A stretch of DNA of 8,025 bases from Candidatus Izemoplasmatales bacterium (GTDB lineage Bacteria > Bacillota_I > Bacilli_A > Izemoplasmatales > Hujiaoplasmataceae). Below the pieces are notes generated by a model. It was not told where the DNA came from and ran no database searches. It worked only from the letters and a program-made list of their open reading frames with translations. Position numbers and translations under genes: made by a program. Position 1 is the first letter of the stretch; every line of letters starts with the position of its first letter. The stretch is from the NCBI GenBank assembly GCA_028691335.1, contig JAQUZK010000054.1:1-8025 (forward strand). Reading direction: 5' to 3'. Of this stretch, positions 1 to 5,851 are shown one piece after another.

Positions 1-14
1 GAAGAATTTTCCCT

Positions 15-55
15 AAAAGCAGGAACTGACTCTTAAAAGAGTTCCTGCTTTTTTC
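15..55 (+). terminator. Intrinsic terminator of a gene upstream of the window
   Basis: A perfect 13-bp stem (15-27 pairs with 40-52; core AGCAGGAACT / AGTTCCTGCT) encloses a 12-nt loop and runs into a T-rich tract. The loop (ACTCTT, AA, AAGAGT at 29-42) is itself partly self-complementary and competes with the base of the outer stem. The gene it ends is not in the window. Confidence 0.85.
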
Positions 56-97
56 TTTTCTTACATAAAGAAAGTTTAATTCAAAATTATTAAAACA

Positions 98-106
98 TGA
101 TATAAT
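98..106 (+). promoter_or_regulatory. Extended -10 promoter for the acyltransferase gene
   Basis: TG-A-TATAAT, a perfect -10 box with the extended TGn element. No good -35 hexamer is seen at 16-18 nt upstream; the nearest weak match is TTCAAA at 80-85, with a 15-nt spacer. The start of transcription would fall near 113, which gives a very short leader before the ribosome site at 115-125. Confidence 0.6.
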
Positions 107-114
107 CTTTTTAA

Positions 115-125
115 AAGGTTGTGAT
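115..125 (+). promoter_or_regulatory. Ribosome binding site deciding the start at 130
   Basis: AAGGTTGTGAT matches the 16S complement AAGGAGGTGAT at 9 of 11 positions and ends 4 nt before ATG 130. The upstream in-frame GTG at 121 lies inside this element and so cannot be the start it serves. The response-regulator gene has the closely similar AAGGATGTGAT. Confidence 0.65.
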
Positions 126-129
126 TAGT

Positions 130-1248
130 ATGAAGTTTTCTGAAATATTAAAAAGAAGTTATTTGAAAGTATTTTATAACTCTTTCTTTCATTATCAAGT
201 TGAGTATAATAATTTTAATCCGAAAAGCGAGGGTAATTATATTATTCTTTCTAACTATCCTTCTTATGATTTAGCTGTTTACATTTCTTTAATGTTGAAA
301 AAACAACCATACATAGCTGTTAATGAGGTTTATTTATATAATGAAAATTTAAGAAATAAGCTGGGTAATTTTGATAAATTAATAAAATTAAAAGATAGTA
401 AAGTTGATGTTACTGGGGTAAAAAAAATTCTTAGTTGTTTGGATGAAAATAATTCTGTTCTGTTATTTCCAGAAGAAAAATTATCTATGTTCGGAGTAAA
501 CACGAAGATAAGTATATCTATAGCTAAATTAATTAAAAAGGCTAATAAAGATGTTTTAATCGCGAAGGCTGACGGATCTTCTCTTTCTATGCCTAATTGG
601 GGTAAAAGGGTTTTTAGAGGATATATTGAATTAAATTTTGAAGTAATACTAAAAAAAGCGGATCTTAAAAACATGAGTGTGGATGAGATAAGAGATGTTG
701 TGAGTAAACATATTGTTTATGATGATAATAAATGGAATGAAGAAAATTTATTATGGCATAAACGAAACAGAAGCATAAAAGGCATAGAAAATCACTTGTA
801 TTTATGTCCTAAATGTAAAGAACATCAAACCTTATCTGTTAAGAAAAGTGATATTTTTTGTGATAATTGTGGATATGTAACTAGTTTTAATGAATTTTCA
901 GTATTGACAGGACTTAACTTTAGTAGTATAAATGATTGGGGAAAATTACAAATCAATTCAATTGATAAAGTTAAAGAAAAAATCATATATACCCAAGGAA
1001 CTATGTATATGATCGAGAGCTTAAGTAAAGATATTTTATCTCTCAAACATGCGGATATTGAAGTCAATGGTGGTTATTTGTTTGTTCAAAATAATATGAA
1101 GGAATATTCTTTTGAAATTGAAAATATTAACGGTTTAAAGTTAATAAGTAAGAACTTCTTATACTTAAGATATAAGAAGAAAGAGTTCCTTTTTGAATTG
1201 GATGATTGTCTTTTAATTTATGATTTGCTAATGAATTTAAAAAGCTAG
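130..1248 (+). CDS. Divergent PlsC-type acyltransferase with zinc ribbon and C-terminal extra domain
   Basis: A 372-residue protein resembling the 1-acylglycerol-3-phosphate acyltransferases that add a second acyl chain to lysophosphatidate at the membrane. The N-terminal half (about 30-200) has the fold's landmarks: SNYPSYD at 41-47 in place of the HX4D catalytic motif, and LLFPEE at 111-116 in place of FPEG. The usual catalytic histidine is Asn42, while the partner Asp47 is kept. A four-cysteine zinc ribbon follows (C226-x2-C229, C244-x2-C247). The last ~90 residues alternate beta-like stretches and end in a helix, which suggests a PH-like or GRAM-like domain; this is inference. The zinc-ribbon extension is known, as I recall, in some clostridial members of the family. 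ATG 130 was chosen over GTG 121 because the ribosome site overlaps the latter. No clear terminator follows before the next promoter. The fold call is fairly secure; substrate and even activity are uncertain because of the lost histidine. Confidence 0.7.
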   Translation: MKFSEILKRSYLKVFYNSFFHYQVEYNNFNPKSEGNYIILSNYPSYDLAVYISLMLKKQPYIAVNEVYLYNENLRNKLGNFDKLIKLKDSKVDVTGVKKILSCLDENNSVLLFPEEKLSMFGVNTKISISIAKLIKKANKDVLIAKADGSSLSMPNWGKRVFRGYIELNFEVILKKADLKNMSVDEIRDVVSKHIVYDDNKWNEENLLWHKRNRSIKGIENHLYLCPKCKEHQTLSVKKSDIFCDNCGYVTSFNEFSVLTGLNFSSINDWGKLQINSIDKVKEKIIYTQGTMYMIESLSKDILSLKHADIEVNGGYLFVQNNMKEYSFEIENINGLKLISKNFLYLRYKKKEFLFELDDCLLIYDLLMNLKS

Positions 1249-1266
1249 ATTTTTCCGTAAAACAAC

Positions 1267-1295
1267 TTTAATTAATCCTTAATTTATGTTAATAT
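1267..1295 (+). promoter_or_regulatory. Promoter of the superoxide reductase gene
   Basis: An extended -10 (TG-T-TAATAT, 1287-1295) lies 17 nt after a weak -35 (TTTAAT, 1267-1272). A second possible -10, CATAAT, is at 1296-1301. The gene's ribosome site, GGGAGG at 1315-1320, follows, 7 nt before ATG 1328. This implies the gene can be transcribed on its own. Confidence 0.5.
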
Positions 1296-1327
1296 CATAA
1301 TAAGAATAAATAAAGGGAGGATTAGTT

Positions 1328-1705
1328 ATGAATATTTATTTTTGTGAGAAATGCAAAAGGATTTGTTACACTTATCCGGTAGATTCTACATTAGTATGTT
1401 GCGATGAAGAAATGATTTTATTAAAACCGAAAAAAGAAGATGAAGGGAATGAAAAGCATTTACCAGTTGTTGAAAAAATTGCAGAGAATAAGATTAGCGT
1501 AAAAATTGGTTCTGTTCCTCACCCAATGCTAGAGAAGCATTTTATTCAGTGGGTTTTTGTTGAAAATGGTGATAAATATTACATAAAAACATTTAAACCA
1601 GAAGATGAGCCTAGCACAGAGTTTTTTGTTGATTTTACTAAAGAAATTAAAGTATATGAATATTGCAATATCCACGGATTGTGGATGACAGAATATAAAG
1701 GATAA
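1328..1705 (+). CDS. dfx: Desulfoferrodoxin (two-iron superoxide reductase)
   Basis: A 125-residue cytoplasmic enzyme that reduces superoxide to hydrogen peroxide without making oxygen, normally taking electrons from rubredoxin. The N-terminal desulforedoxin domain has its rubredoxin-like Fe(Cys)4 centre: C6, C9, C24, C25, with the family phrase TLVCC at 21-25. The C-terminal domain holds all five ligands of the catalytic Fe(His)4Cys site: H44, H65, H71, C113 and H116 (CNIHGLW at 113-119). The Glu-Lys pair just before the first histidine (E42-K43) matches the residues that help guide superoxide and protonate the intermediate in studied enzymes. Length and domain order are normal for the two-iron class. 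It has its own promoter and a strong terminator, so it looks like a separate unit. No rubredoxin or peroxidase gene is seen in the window. Confidence 0.96.
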   Translation: MNIYFCEKCKRICYTYPVDSTLVCCDEEMILLKPKKEDEGNEKHLPVVEKIAENKISVKIGSVPHPMLEKHFIQWVFVENGDKYYIKTFKPEDEPSTEFFVDFTKEIKVYEYCNIHGLWMTEYKG

Positions 1706-1715
1706 AATCAACATT

Positions 1716-1752
1716 AAAGAAAAAGCCTTTTTATTACTCGGCTTTTTCTTTT
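1716..1752 (+). terminator. Intrinsic terminator after dfx, close to the uppP1 ribosome site
   Basis: A perfect 12-bp stem (1716-1727 with 1740-1751; core AAAAAGCC / GGCTTTTT) has a 12-nt loop, and its 3' arm supplies the U-tract. It begins 11 nt after the dfx stop. Its end is only 11 nt before the G-rich ribosome site of the next gene, which leaves no room for a promoter in between. Confidence 0.85.
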
Positions 1753-1762
1753 AAGCTTGTAT

Positions 1763-1769
1763 GGGGGGA
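1763..1769 (+). promoter_or_regulatory. Ribosome binding site deciding the GTG start of uppP1
   Basis: GGGGGGA ends 6 nt before GTG 1776. The in-frame ATG at 1761 overlaps this element and has no ribosome site of its own. Starting at the GTG also gives the N-terminus usual in the family, ending in DIIELIKY. Confidence 0.65.
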
Positions 1770-1775
1770 CATTTT

Positions 1776-2618
1776 GTGAGTTTTGATATAATAGAGTTGA
1801 TTAAGTACATTTTATCTGGACTTATTCAGGGAGTGACAGAAGTTTTACCAGTTTCTTCAAGCGGACACGTGGAATTGTCTAAAGCTTTGTTGGGACTAAA
1901 GACCGATGATAATACTTTTTTTCTGATTTTTTTAAACGCTGGGTCTTTGGCGACTTTTATAATAATTTATTTTAAAAGACTACTTAGATATGTTAAAGCA
2001 TTTTTTAATTTTGTTTTTTATCCTAGCAAAAGAGAAGAAAACAAACAAGATACAGTATTTTTAATGAAGATCTTAGTAGCTTGTATACCTGCGGGGATTG
2101 CTGGTATTCTAATAAAAGATTATTTAGATGAGATGCTAGATGCTAATGGTTTGTTGATAGCTGGGATTGGTTTGTTAGTTACAGCTACTGTTATATATTA
2201 TGTAAGTAGCTCAAAGTTTAGAAATGGAAAGACCCAAGTAACTTGGCCGGATGTATTATTTGTTGGATTGGCTCAAGCAGTTGCGATATTCCCTGGTATT
2301 TCGAGGTCAGGGATGACAACGTCAACAGCTCTTAAGAGAGGGTCAGGAATAGTTTCTGCTTTAGATTTTTCATTTTTAATGTATATTTTTATTTCTTTAG
2401 GAACAGTCTTGTTAGGAGTTTATGATTTAACTCAGGCAACTGTTTCCATTAGCAACCCACAGTTAATTTACTATGGTGGTGCTTTTGTTGCGGCTATGGG
2501 CGCAACATATATTGCTTATCGAATAATCTTTAATGTTTTTAAGAGTGGTAAATTAAAATATTTTAGTTATTATTGTTTTGCGGCAGGGATTTTATCGATA
2601 ATTCTATTTATGATGTAA
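1776..2618 (+). CDS. uppP: Undecaprenyl-diphosphate phosphatase (UppP/BacA), first copy
   Basis: A 280-residue integral membrane phosphatase that converts undecaprenyl diphosphate to undecaprenyl phosphate, the carrier lipid for wall and surface polysaccharide precursors. Both family signatures are intact. The first is Q18-x3-E22 within QGVTEVLP followed by SSSGH with H31; the second is PGISRSGMT at 173-181 with the essential arginine R177. Several hydrophobic segments fill the rest, and length is typical (265-290 residues). The gene begins at GTG 1776 by its ribosome site; an ATG at 1761 would add five residues. It is followed after 19 nt by a paralogue, so the two are almost surely co-transcribed. 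No promoter is visible between it and the preceding terminator. The catalytic call is secure; its use for capsule rather than peptidoglycan is inferred from the neighbours. Confidence 0.93.
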   Translation: MSFDIIELIKYILSGLIQGVTEVLPVSSSGHVELSKALLGLKTDDNTFFLIFLNAGSLATFIIIYFKRLLRYVKAFFNFVFYPSKREENKQDTVFLMKILVACIPAGIAGILIKDYLDEMLDANGLLIAGIGLLVTATVIYYVSSSKFRNGKTQVTWPDVLFVGLAQAVAIFPGISRSGMTTSTALKRGSGIVSALDFSFLMYIFISLGTVLLGVYDLTQATVSISNPQLIYYGGAFVAAMGATYIAYRIIFNVFKSGKLKYFSYYCFAAGILSIILFMM

Positions 2619-2637
2619 TCGAAAGAAGGATTTTTAC

Positions 2638-3501
2638 ATGGATATAATAATTGAACTATTAAAATATATTTTTTTAGGTATTGTACAAGGAATAACTGAG
2701 GTTTTACCTATATCTTCTAGTGCTCATGTCACGGTGATTCAGGAGCTTTTATTAACTGATATAGATAATAGTGATTTCTTTTTGGTTATCTTGAATTTCG
2801 GTTCTATGATAGCGGTAGTGTATTTTTTAAGAAAGAGTATTTGTTGTTATATAGAAGATTTTTTTAAATATACTATAAAGAAGAATCGAGAAGAGTCGGT
2901 TGTTAAAAGCGTTAGATATCTTAGAAACTTGTTCTTTGGATTATTACCTATGATATTAGTCGGTTATTATTTAGGTGTTTTATTTACAACTATTGATAAT
3001 AGAAATCCAATTCTTATTATTGGTGTTGGAGCTTTAATGACTGCGACAATCTTATACTTGATTAGAAACGAAACTAACCAACATGTTAATCAAGATCTTA
3101 CAGTTAGAGATTCGTTGTTCATTGGAGTTTTACAATTGATTTCAATACTTCCTGGTTTAAGTAGATTAGCTGTTGTTACAGCGGCTGGGGTAAACAGAAA
3201 GTTATCTATGGATTCTGCTTTAAAGTTTGCCTTTTTAATGTTTATTCCAATTTCAGTAGGATCAATATTACAACAGTTTATTCAGTATCGACATGATTTA
3301 TCAGGGATGATGACGAATTTTGATTTCACCAACTATTTACATTATATTTATTATTTTGTAGGATTTACTGTTAGTATTTTTGCGACATATTTTGCTTTAA
3401 AATGGGTGTTTGTATTATTTAGAAGAGGTAAACTAGAATTTTTCTATATATATAATTTAGTATTTGGGTTGATTGCTTTACTAATTGGAATATCATCTTA
3501 A
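2638..3501 (+). CDS. UppP paralogue with altered second motif
   Basis: A 287-residue multi-pass membrane protein clearly homologous to its upstream neighbour: across the N-terminal stretch from IIEL to the active-site His, 19 of 27 residues are identical. It keeps Q17-x3-E21 (QGITEVLP), SSSAH with H30, and the key arginine R176. However, the second signature reads PGLSRLAVVT (172-181) instead of PGxSRSxxT: the serine after the arginine is leucine, the usual threonine position is valine, and a threonine comes one residue later. It could be an active phosphatase with a shifted preference, a weak enzyme, or a transporter-like or regulatory relative; sequence alone cannot say. The ribosome site AAGAAGGA (2623-2630) lies 7 nt before the ATG. 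It ends 85 nt before the chain-length modulator gene, which has its own promoter. Tandem placement suggests an old duplication. Confidence 0.85.
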   Translation: MDIIIELLKYIFLGIVQGITEVLPISSSAHVTVIQELLLTDIDNSDFFLVILNFGSMIAVVYFLRKSICCYIEDFFKYTIKKNREESVVKSVRYLRNLFFGLLPMILVGYYLGVLFTTIDNRNPILIIGVGALMTATILYLIRNETNQHVNQDLTVRDSLFIGVLQLISILPGLSRLAVVTAAGVNRKLSMDSALKFAFLMFIPISVGSILQQFIQYRHDLSGMMTNFDFTNYLHYIYYFVGFTVSIFATYFALKWVFVLFRRGKLEFFYIYNLVFGLIALLIGISS

Positions 3502-3513
3502 GCATTAACTTTA

Positions 3514-3542
3514 TTGTTTTATTGAGCTAATTGTTATATAAT
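3514..3542 (+). promoter_or_regulatory. Promoter of the chain-length modulator / tyrosine kinase operon
   Basis: TTGTTT (3514-3519), a 17-nt spacer and a perfect TATAAT (3537-3542). Transcription would begin near 3549, so the leader is about 38 nt. No terminator is seen after the uppP pair, so read-through from there is also possible. Confidence 0.65.
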
Positions 3543-3571
3543 TATTACGAATGTATTTTATTGCTTTTTTA

Positions 3572-3580
3572 AAGAAGGAG
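3572..3580 (+). promoter_or_regulatory. Ribosome binding site fixing the start at 3587
   Basis: AAGAAGGAG ends 6 nt before ATG 3587. An in-frame ATG at 3551 would put this element inside the coding region. That earlier ATG also coincides with the predicted start of transcription, so 3587 is the better choice. Confidence 0.8.
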
Positions 3581-3586
3581 ATTTTT

Positions 3587-4330
3587 ATGAACGAGTACAA
3601 AGATGTATATGATATTGAAGAATCAGAGGGAATAAGTCTTCAAGATTTGTTTAAAATCATATGGAATAATATTGCGATGATTTTGATTATTACTATGTGG
3701 ATTACTGTGATAGGAATAGTTTATACTTTTTCTGTAGTAACCCCTAAATATACTGCTAATTCATCGATTATCGTTCAAGTGGACGTTGATTCTACTGGAA
3801 CTAATGAACAATCAGCGATTGTTATTGCGAATAATTTAATTGGAACTTATAAGGAGTTTATTTTATCAAACAAAGTATTATCAAGTGTTATTGATGATAT
3901 TGATGAATTGGATAATGTTTCTATTAATCAATTGAAAAGCAGTATTTCTGTATCAACTACTTCACAAATTTTGATAATTCATATTTCTGTAGTAAACTCT
4001 TCTCCAGAGTTGGCTCAAGAAATAGCTAATACTTTGATTAATAATTCAATCGAAATAGCTAATGATCCAGAAAGTCCTTATGTACTTTTACAGAATAAAC
4101 TAAAAGTATTAGATGATGCTTTACTACCAACTTCACCGAGTTCACCTAATAAAACACTCAATGTTATAATTAGCGTTATCTTAGGTGGAATTGTTGCTTT
4201 AGGTGTTGTCTTTATGAAAGAATTCTTTAATAATAAGTTTAAGAGTGTAGAAGAATTAGAAAGATATTTAAATGTAAAATCAATAGCTTCAGTTCCAGGA
4301 ACTGTTAAAGAAAGAAAGTTGGTGGACTAA
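3587..4330 (+). CDS. CpsC/Wzz-type polysaccharide chain-length modulator and kinase activator
   Basis: A 247-residue membrane protein of the polysaccharide co-polymerase family (CpsC, CapA, YwqC). A short cytoplasmic N-terminus with ISLQDLFKIIW (16-26) leads into a first membrane segment (about 30-50). An extracytoplasmic domain of about 140 residues follows. The proline-rich stretch PTSPSSPNK (181-189) precedes the second membrane segment (about 190-210), which is the family hallmark. The cytoplasmic tail (211-247) would contact and activate the partner kinase, as known in Gram-positive pairs. It lacks the long coiled coil and fused kinase of Gram-negative Wzc. Its stop codon abuts the kinase start, so translation is likely coupled. 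It probably sets chain length and helps assembly of the export machinery. Confidence 0.88.
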   Translation: MNEYKDVYDIEESEGISLQDLFKIIWNNIAMILIITMWITVIGIVYTFSVVTPKYTANSSIIVQVDVDSTGTNEQSAIVIANNLIGTYKEFILSNKVLSSVIDDIDELDNVSINQLKSSISVSTTSQILIIHISVVNSSPELAQEIANTLINNSIEIANDPESPYVLLQNKLKVLDDALLPTSPSSPNKTLNVIISVILGGIVALGVVFMKEFFNNKFKSVEELERYLNVKSIASVPGTVKERKLVD

Positions 4331-5014
4331 ATGGAAGTTTTTGAATATAAAAATGTTGTTATTGAAACTCCGAATTCACCACAAGCTGAAGCTTATAGAA
4401 AATTAGAATTGAATATTAGAATGGATAGCATTGATAATCCTTATAAAGTAATTCAAATTACTTCAGCTACACCAGAAGATGGGAAAACAACTACAGCTAT
4501 TAATTTGGCAGCTGTTTATGCGGAAAAGAATAAAAAAGTATTGTTAATAGATTTTGATTTAAGAAGACCAAAAATTCACCGTGCTTTTCATAAGATTAAT
4601 GATTTAGGTTTTTATGATTTTATAGTTAATGAGAAACCTATAGAAGATTTAATTATTAAAGATGAATCAAAAATAGATTTGTTGTTGACAGGGAATTTCT
4701 TGTCATCACCTCATGTTATTTTACAGTCTAAAAAGGTTAGTGATTTAATCGATAAGTTTAGAAATGAATATGATGTAATAATCGTCGATTCACCTCCTAT
4801 TCTTACAGTTACTGATGCTTTGTTAATTAGTGATTTGGTAGATGGAGTTGTTTATGTTGTTTCTTATAAGAAAACTAAGAAGGATCAAGCAAAAATAGGT
4901 TTAAAACAATTACAAGATAATGGTGCCAATATTATCGGAGCTGTTTTATCTAATATTGATGTTAAAAAAGCTAAAGGCTTTTATAATTACTATTATTACG
5001 AAAGAGAACAATAA
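4331..5014 (+). CDS. CpsD-type bacterial tyrosine kinase of polysaccharide export
   Basis: A 227-residue cytoplasmic BY-kinase that autophosphorylates a C-terminal tyrosine cluster and so regulates capsule polymerisation with the membrane modulator encoded immediately upstream. Visible parts are the Walker A loop TPEDGKTTT (47-55, K52), Walker A' VLLIDFDLRRP (70-80, D74 and D76), Walker B VIIVDSPP (149-156, D153), and a tail with Y218 and Y220-Y223. Two departures are seen. The usual PGEGK of Walker A is PEDGK. The oligomerisation motif EX2RX2R near the N-terminus reads E20-x2-R23-x2-E26, the last arginine being lost. Neither clearly abolishes activity, since the lysine and both acidic motifs remain. 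The ATG follows the previous stop with no gap; GGTGGA at 4321-4326 may be its ribosome site. No cognate phosphatase (CpsB/YwqE) is in the window. A terminator closes the operon. Confidence 0.9.
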   Translation: MEVFEYKNVVIETPNSPQAEAYRKLELNIRMDSIDNPYKVIQITSATPEDGKTTTAINLAAVYAEKNKKVLLIDFDLRRPKIHRAFHKINDLGFYDFIVNEKPIEDLIIKDESKIDLLLTGNFLSSPHVILQSKKVSDLIDKFRNEYDVIIVDSPPILTVTDALLISDLVDGVVYVVSYKKTKKDQAKIGLKQLQDNGANIIGAVLSNIDVKKAKGFYNYYYYEREQ

Positions 5015-5019
5015 TATTT

Positions 5020-5050
5020 GGTGTTACTTAATTGTAACACCTTTGTTTTT
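5020..5050 (+). terminator. Intrinsic terminator of the modulator/kinase operon
   Basis: A perfect 8-bp stem GGTGTTAC / GTAACACC (5020-5027 with 5034-5041) with a 6-nt loop, followed by TTTGTTTTT. It begins 6 nt after the kinase stop. Confidence 0.88.
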
Positions 5051-5073
5051 ATCACTTTTTTAACACAAATAAT

Positions 5074-5082
5074 TGATATAAT
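5074..5082 (+). promoter_or_regulatory. Extended -10 promoter for the two-component operon
   Basis: TG-A-TATAAT is an extended -10 identical to the one in front of the acyltransferase. No -35 is seen at proper spacing; TTAACA at 5060-5065 is close to consensus but only 11 nt away. Transcription would start near 5089, the first base of the inverted repeat. Confidence 0.6.
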
Positions 5083-5088
5083 TACTTG

Positions 5089-5135
5089 AAATTCAATATG
5101 CGTTTACTCCCCTACTAATTTTGCATATTGAATTT
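5089..5135 (+). promoter_or_regulatory. Inverted repeat / stem-loop leader of the response-regulator gene
   Basis: AAATTCAATATGC (5089-5101) and its exact reverse complement (5123-5135) flank a 21-nt loop containing CTCCCCT. A G-U and a U-A pair could extend the stem to 15 bp (5087-5137). It occupies the 5' end of the predicted transcript and ends 9 nt before the ribosome site. It may be an mRNA-stabilising 5' hairpin, a weak attenuator (the 3' arm runs into TTTTATTTTAA), or a DNA operator for a dimeric protein. It matches no riboswitch class I recognise. Confidence 0.6.
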
Positions 5136-5161
5136 TATTTTAATAAGGATGTGATGTTTAT

Positions 5162-5851
5162 ATGAAAAATACATATGTTTTAATTGTAGATGACGAGTTT
5201 AGAATCAGAAAATTATTAGCTGAGTTTATAACTAGAGAAGGTTATCGTGTTTTAGAGGCTGAGGATGGAGAGGAAGCTTTAGACATTCTTTTTGAATCAG
5301 GAAAGAAAGTTGATTTAGTTATTCTAGATGTGATGATGCCAAAATATGATGGGTGGTTTGTTTTAGAACGAATTAGAGAGTATACGACTATTCCTGTAGT
5401 TATGTTAACTGCGAGAAGCGATGAGTATGATCAGTTAAAAGGATTTAAATTAGGTGCCGATGATTATGTAACAAAACCTTTTTCTCCGAGTGTTTTAGTT
5501 GCTAGAGTTAATAAGTTACTTAATAAGGCTAATAAAGATCTAAGCGAGATTGTTTTTGGTTATATTAGGATTGATTTAGCGGCTAGAAAAGTATTTATAA
5601 ATGAAGAAGAAGCTTTTCTAACGCCAAAGGAATTTGAACTTTTGAGATATTTTATTGATAATAAGGGTATAGCGCTATCTAGAGATAAGATTTTGAATGC
5701 TGTTTGGAATTATGATTATTATGGAGATTTGAGGACAGTTGATACCCACATCAAGCAATTACGTGCCAAGTTAGGTAAATACGCTCATTATATATCTACA
5801 GTTAGAAGTGTGGGTTATCGATTAGATATAGAAAATGAAATCGACGCTTAG
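5162..5851 (+). CDS. OmpR/PhoB-family response regulator
   Basis: A 229-residue DNA-binding regulator. The receiver domain (about 4-120) has the acidic pair D10-D11, phosphoacceptor D56 (VILDVMMP), the switch threonine T83 and the conserved K105 (YVTKPF). A winged-helix domain (about 130-223) contains the recognition helix around TVDTHIKQLRAKL (192-204) and the wing TVRSVGYRL (213-221). All key residues are present, so it should be phosphorylated by the overlapping histidine kinase and bind direct repeats as a dimer. AAGGATGTGAT (5145-5155) is a near-perfect ribosome site 6 nt before the ATG. It has its own promoter and a hairpin leader. Its place between capsule genes suggests, but does not prove, that it controls them; its targets cannot be read from the window. 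Confidence 0.95.
   Translation: MKNTYVLIVDDEFRIRKLLAEFITREGYRVLEAEDGEEALDILFESGKKVDLVILDVMMPKYDGWFVLERIREYTTIPVVMLTARSDEYDQLKGFKLGADDYVTKPFSPSVLVARVNKLLNKANKDLSEIVFGYIRIDLAARKVFINEEEAFLTPKEFELLRYFIDNKGIALSRDKILNAVWNYDYYGDLRTVDTHIKQLRAKLGKYAHYISTVRSVGYRLDIENEIDA

Noticed and set aside
121..129. GTG 121 as start of the acyltransferase
   Set aside because: It falls within the ribosome site that serves ATG 130; the nearest AAAGG would be only 2 nt away.
330..674. Open reading frame of 114 codons on the minus strand
   Set aside because: It lies wholly inside the acyltransferase gene on the other strand, has no ribosome site or recognisable domain, and AT-rich coding DNA often gives such frames.
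825..1067. Open reading frame of 80 codons on the minus strand
   Set aside because: Antisense to the zinc-ribbon part of the acyltransferase; no recognisable protein and no start signals.
1529..1714. Open reading frame of 61 codons on the minus strand
   Set aside because: Antisense to the catalytic domain of the superoxide reductase, whose ligands are all conserved; no independent support.
5089..5155. Known riboswitch in the regulator leader
   Set aside because: The leader is only about 70 nt and holds a single long hairpin; no conserved core of a riboswitch class I know was seen.
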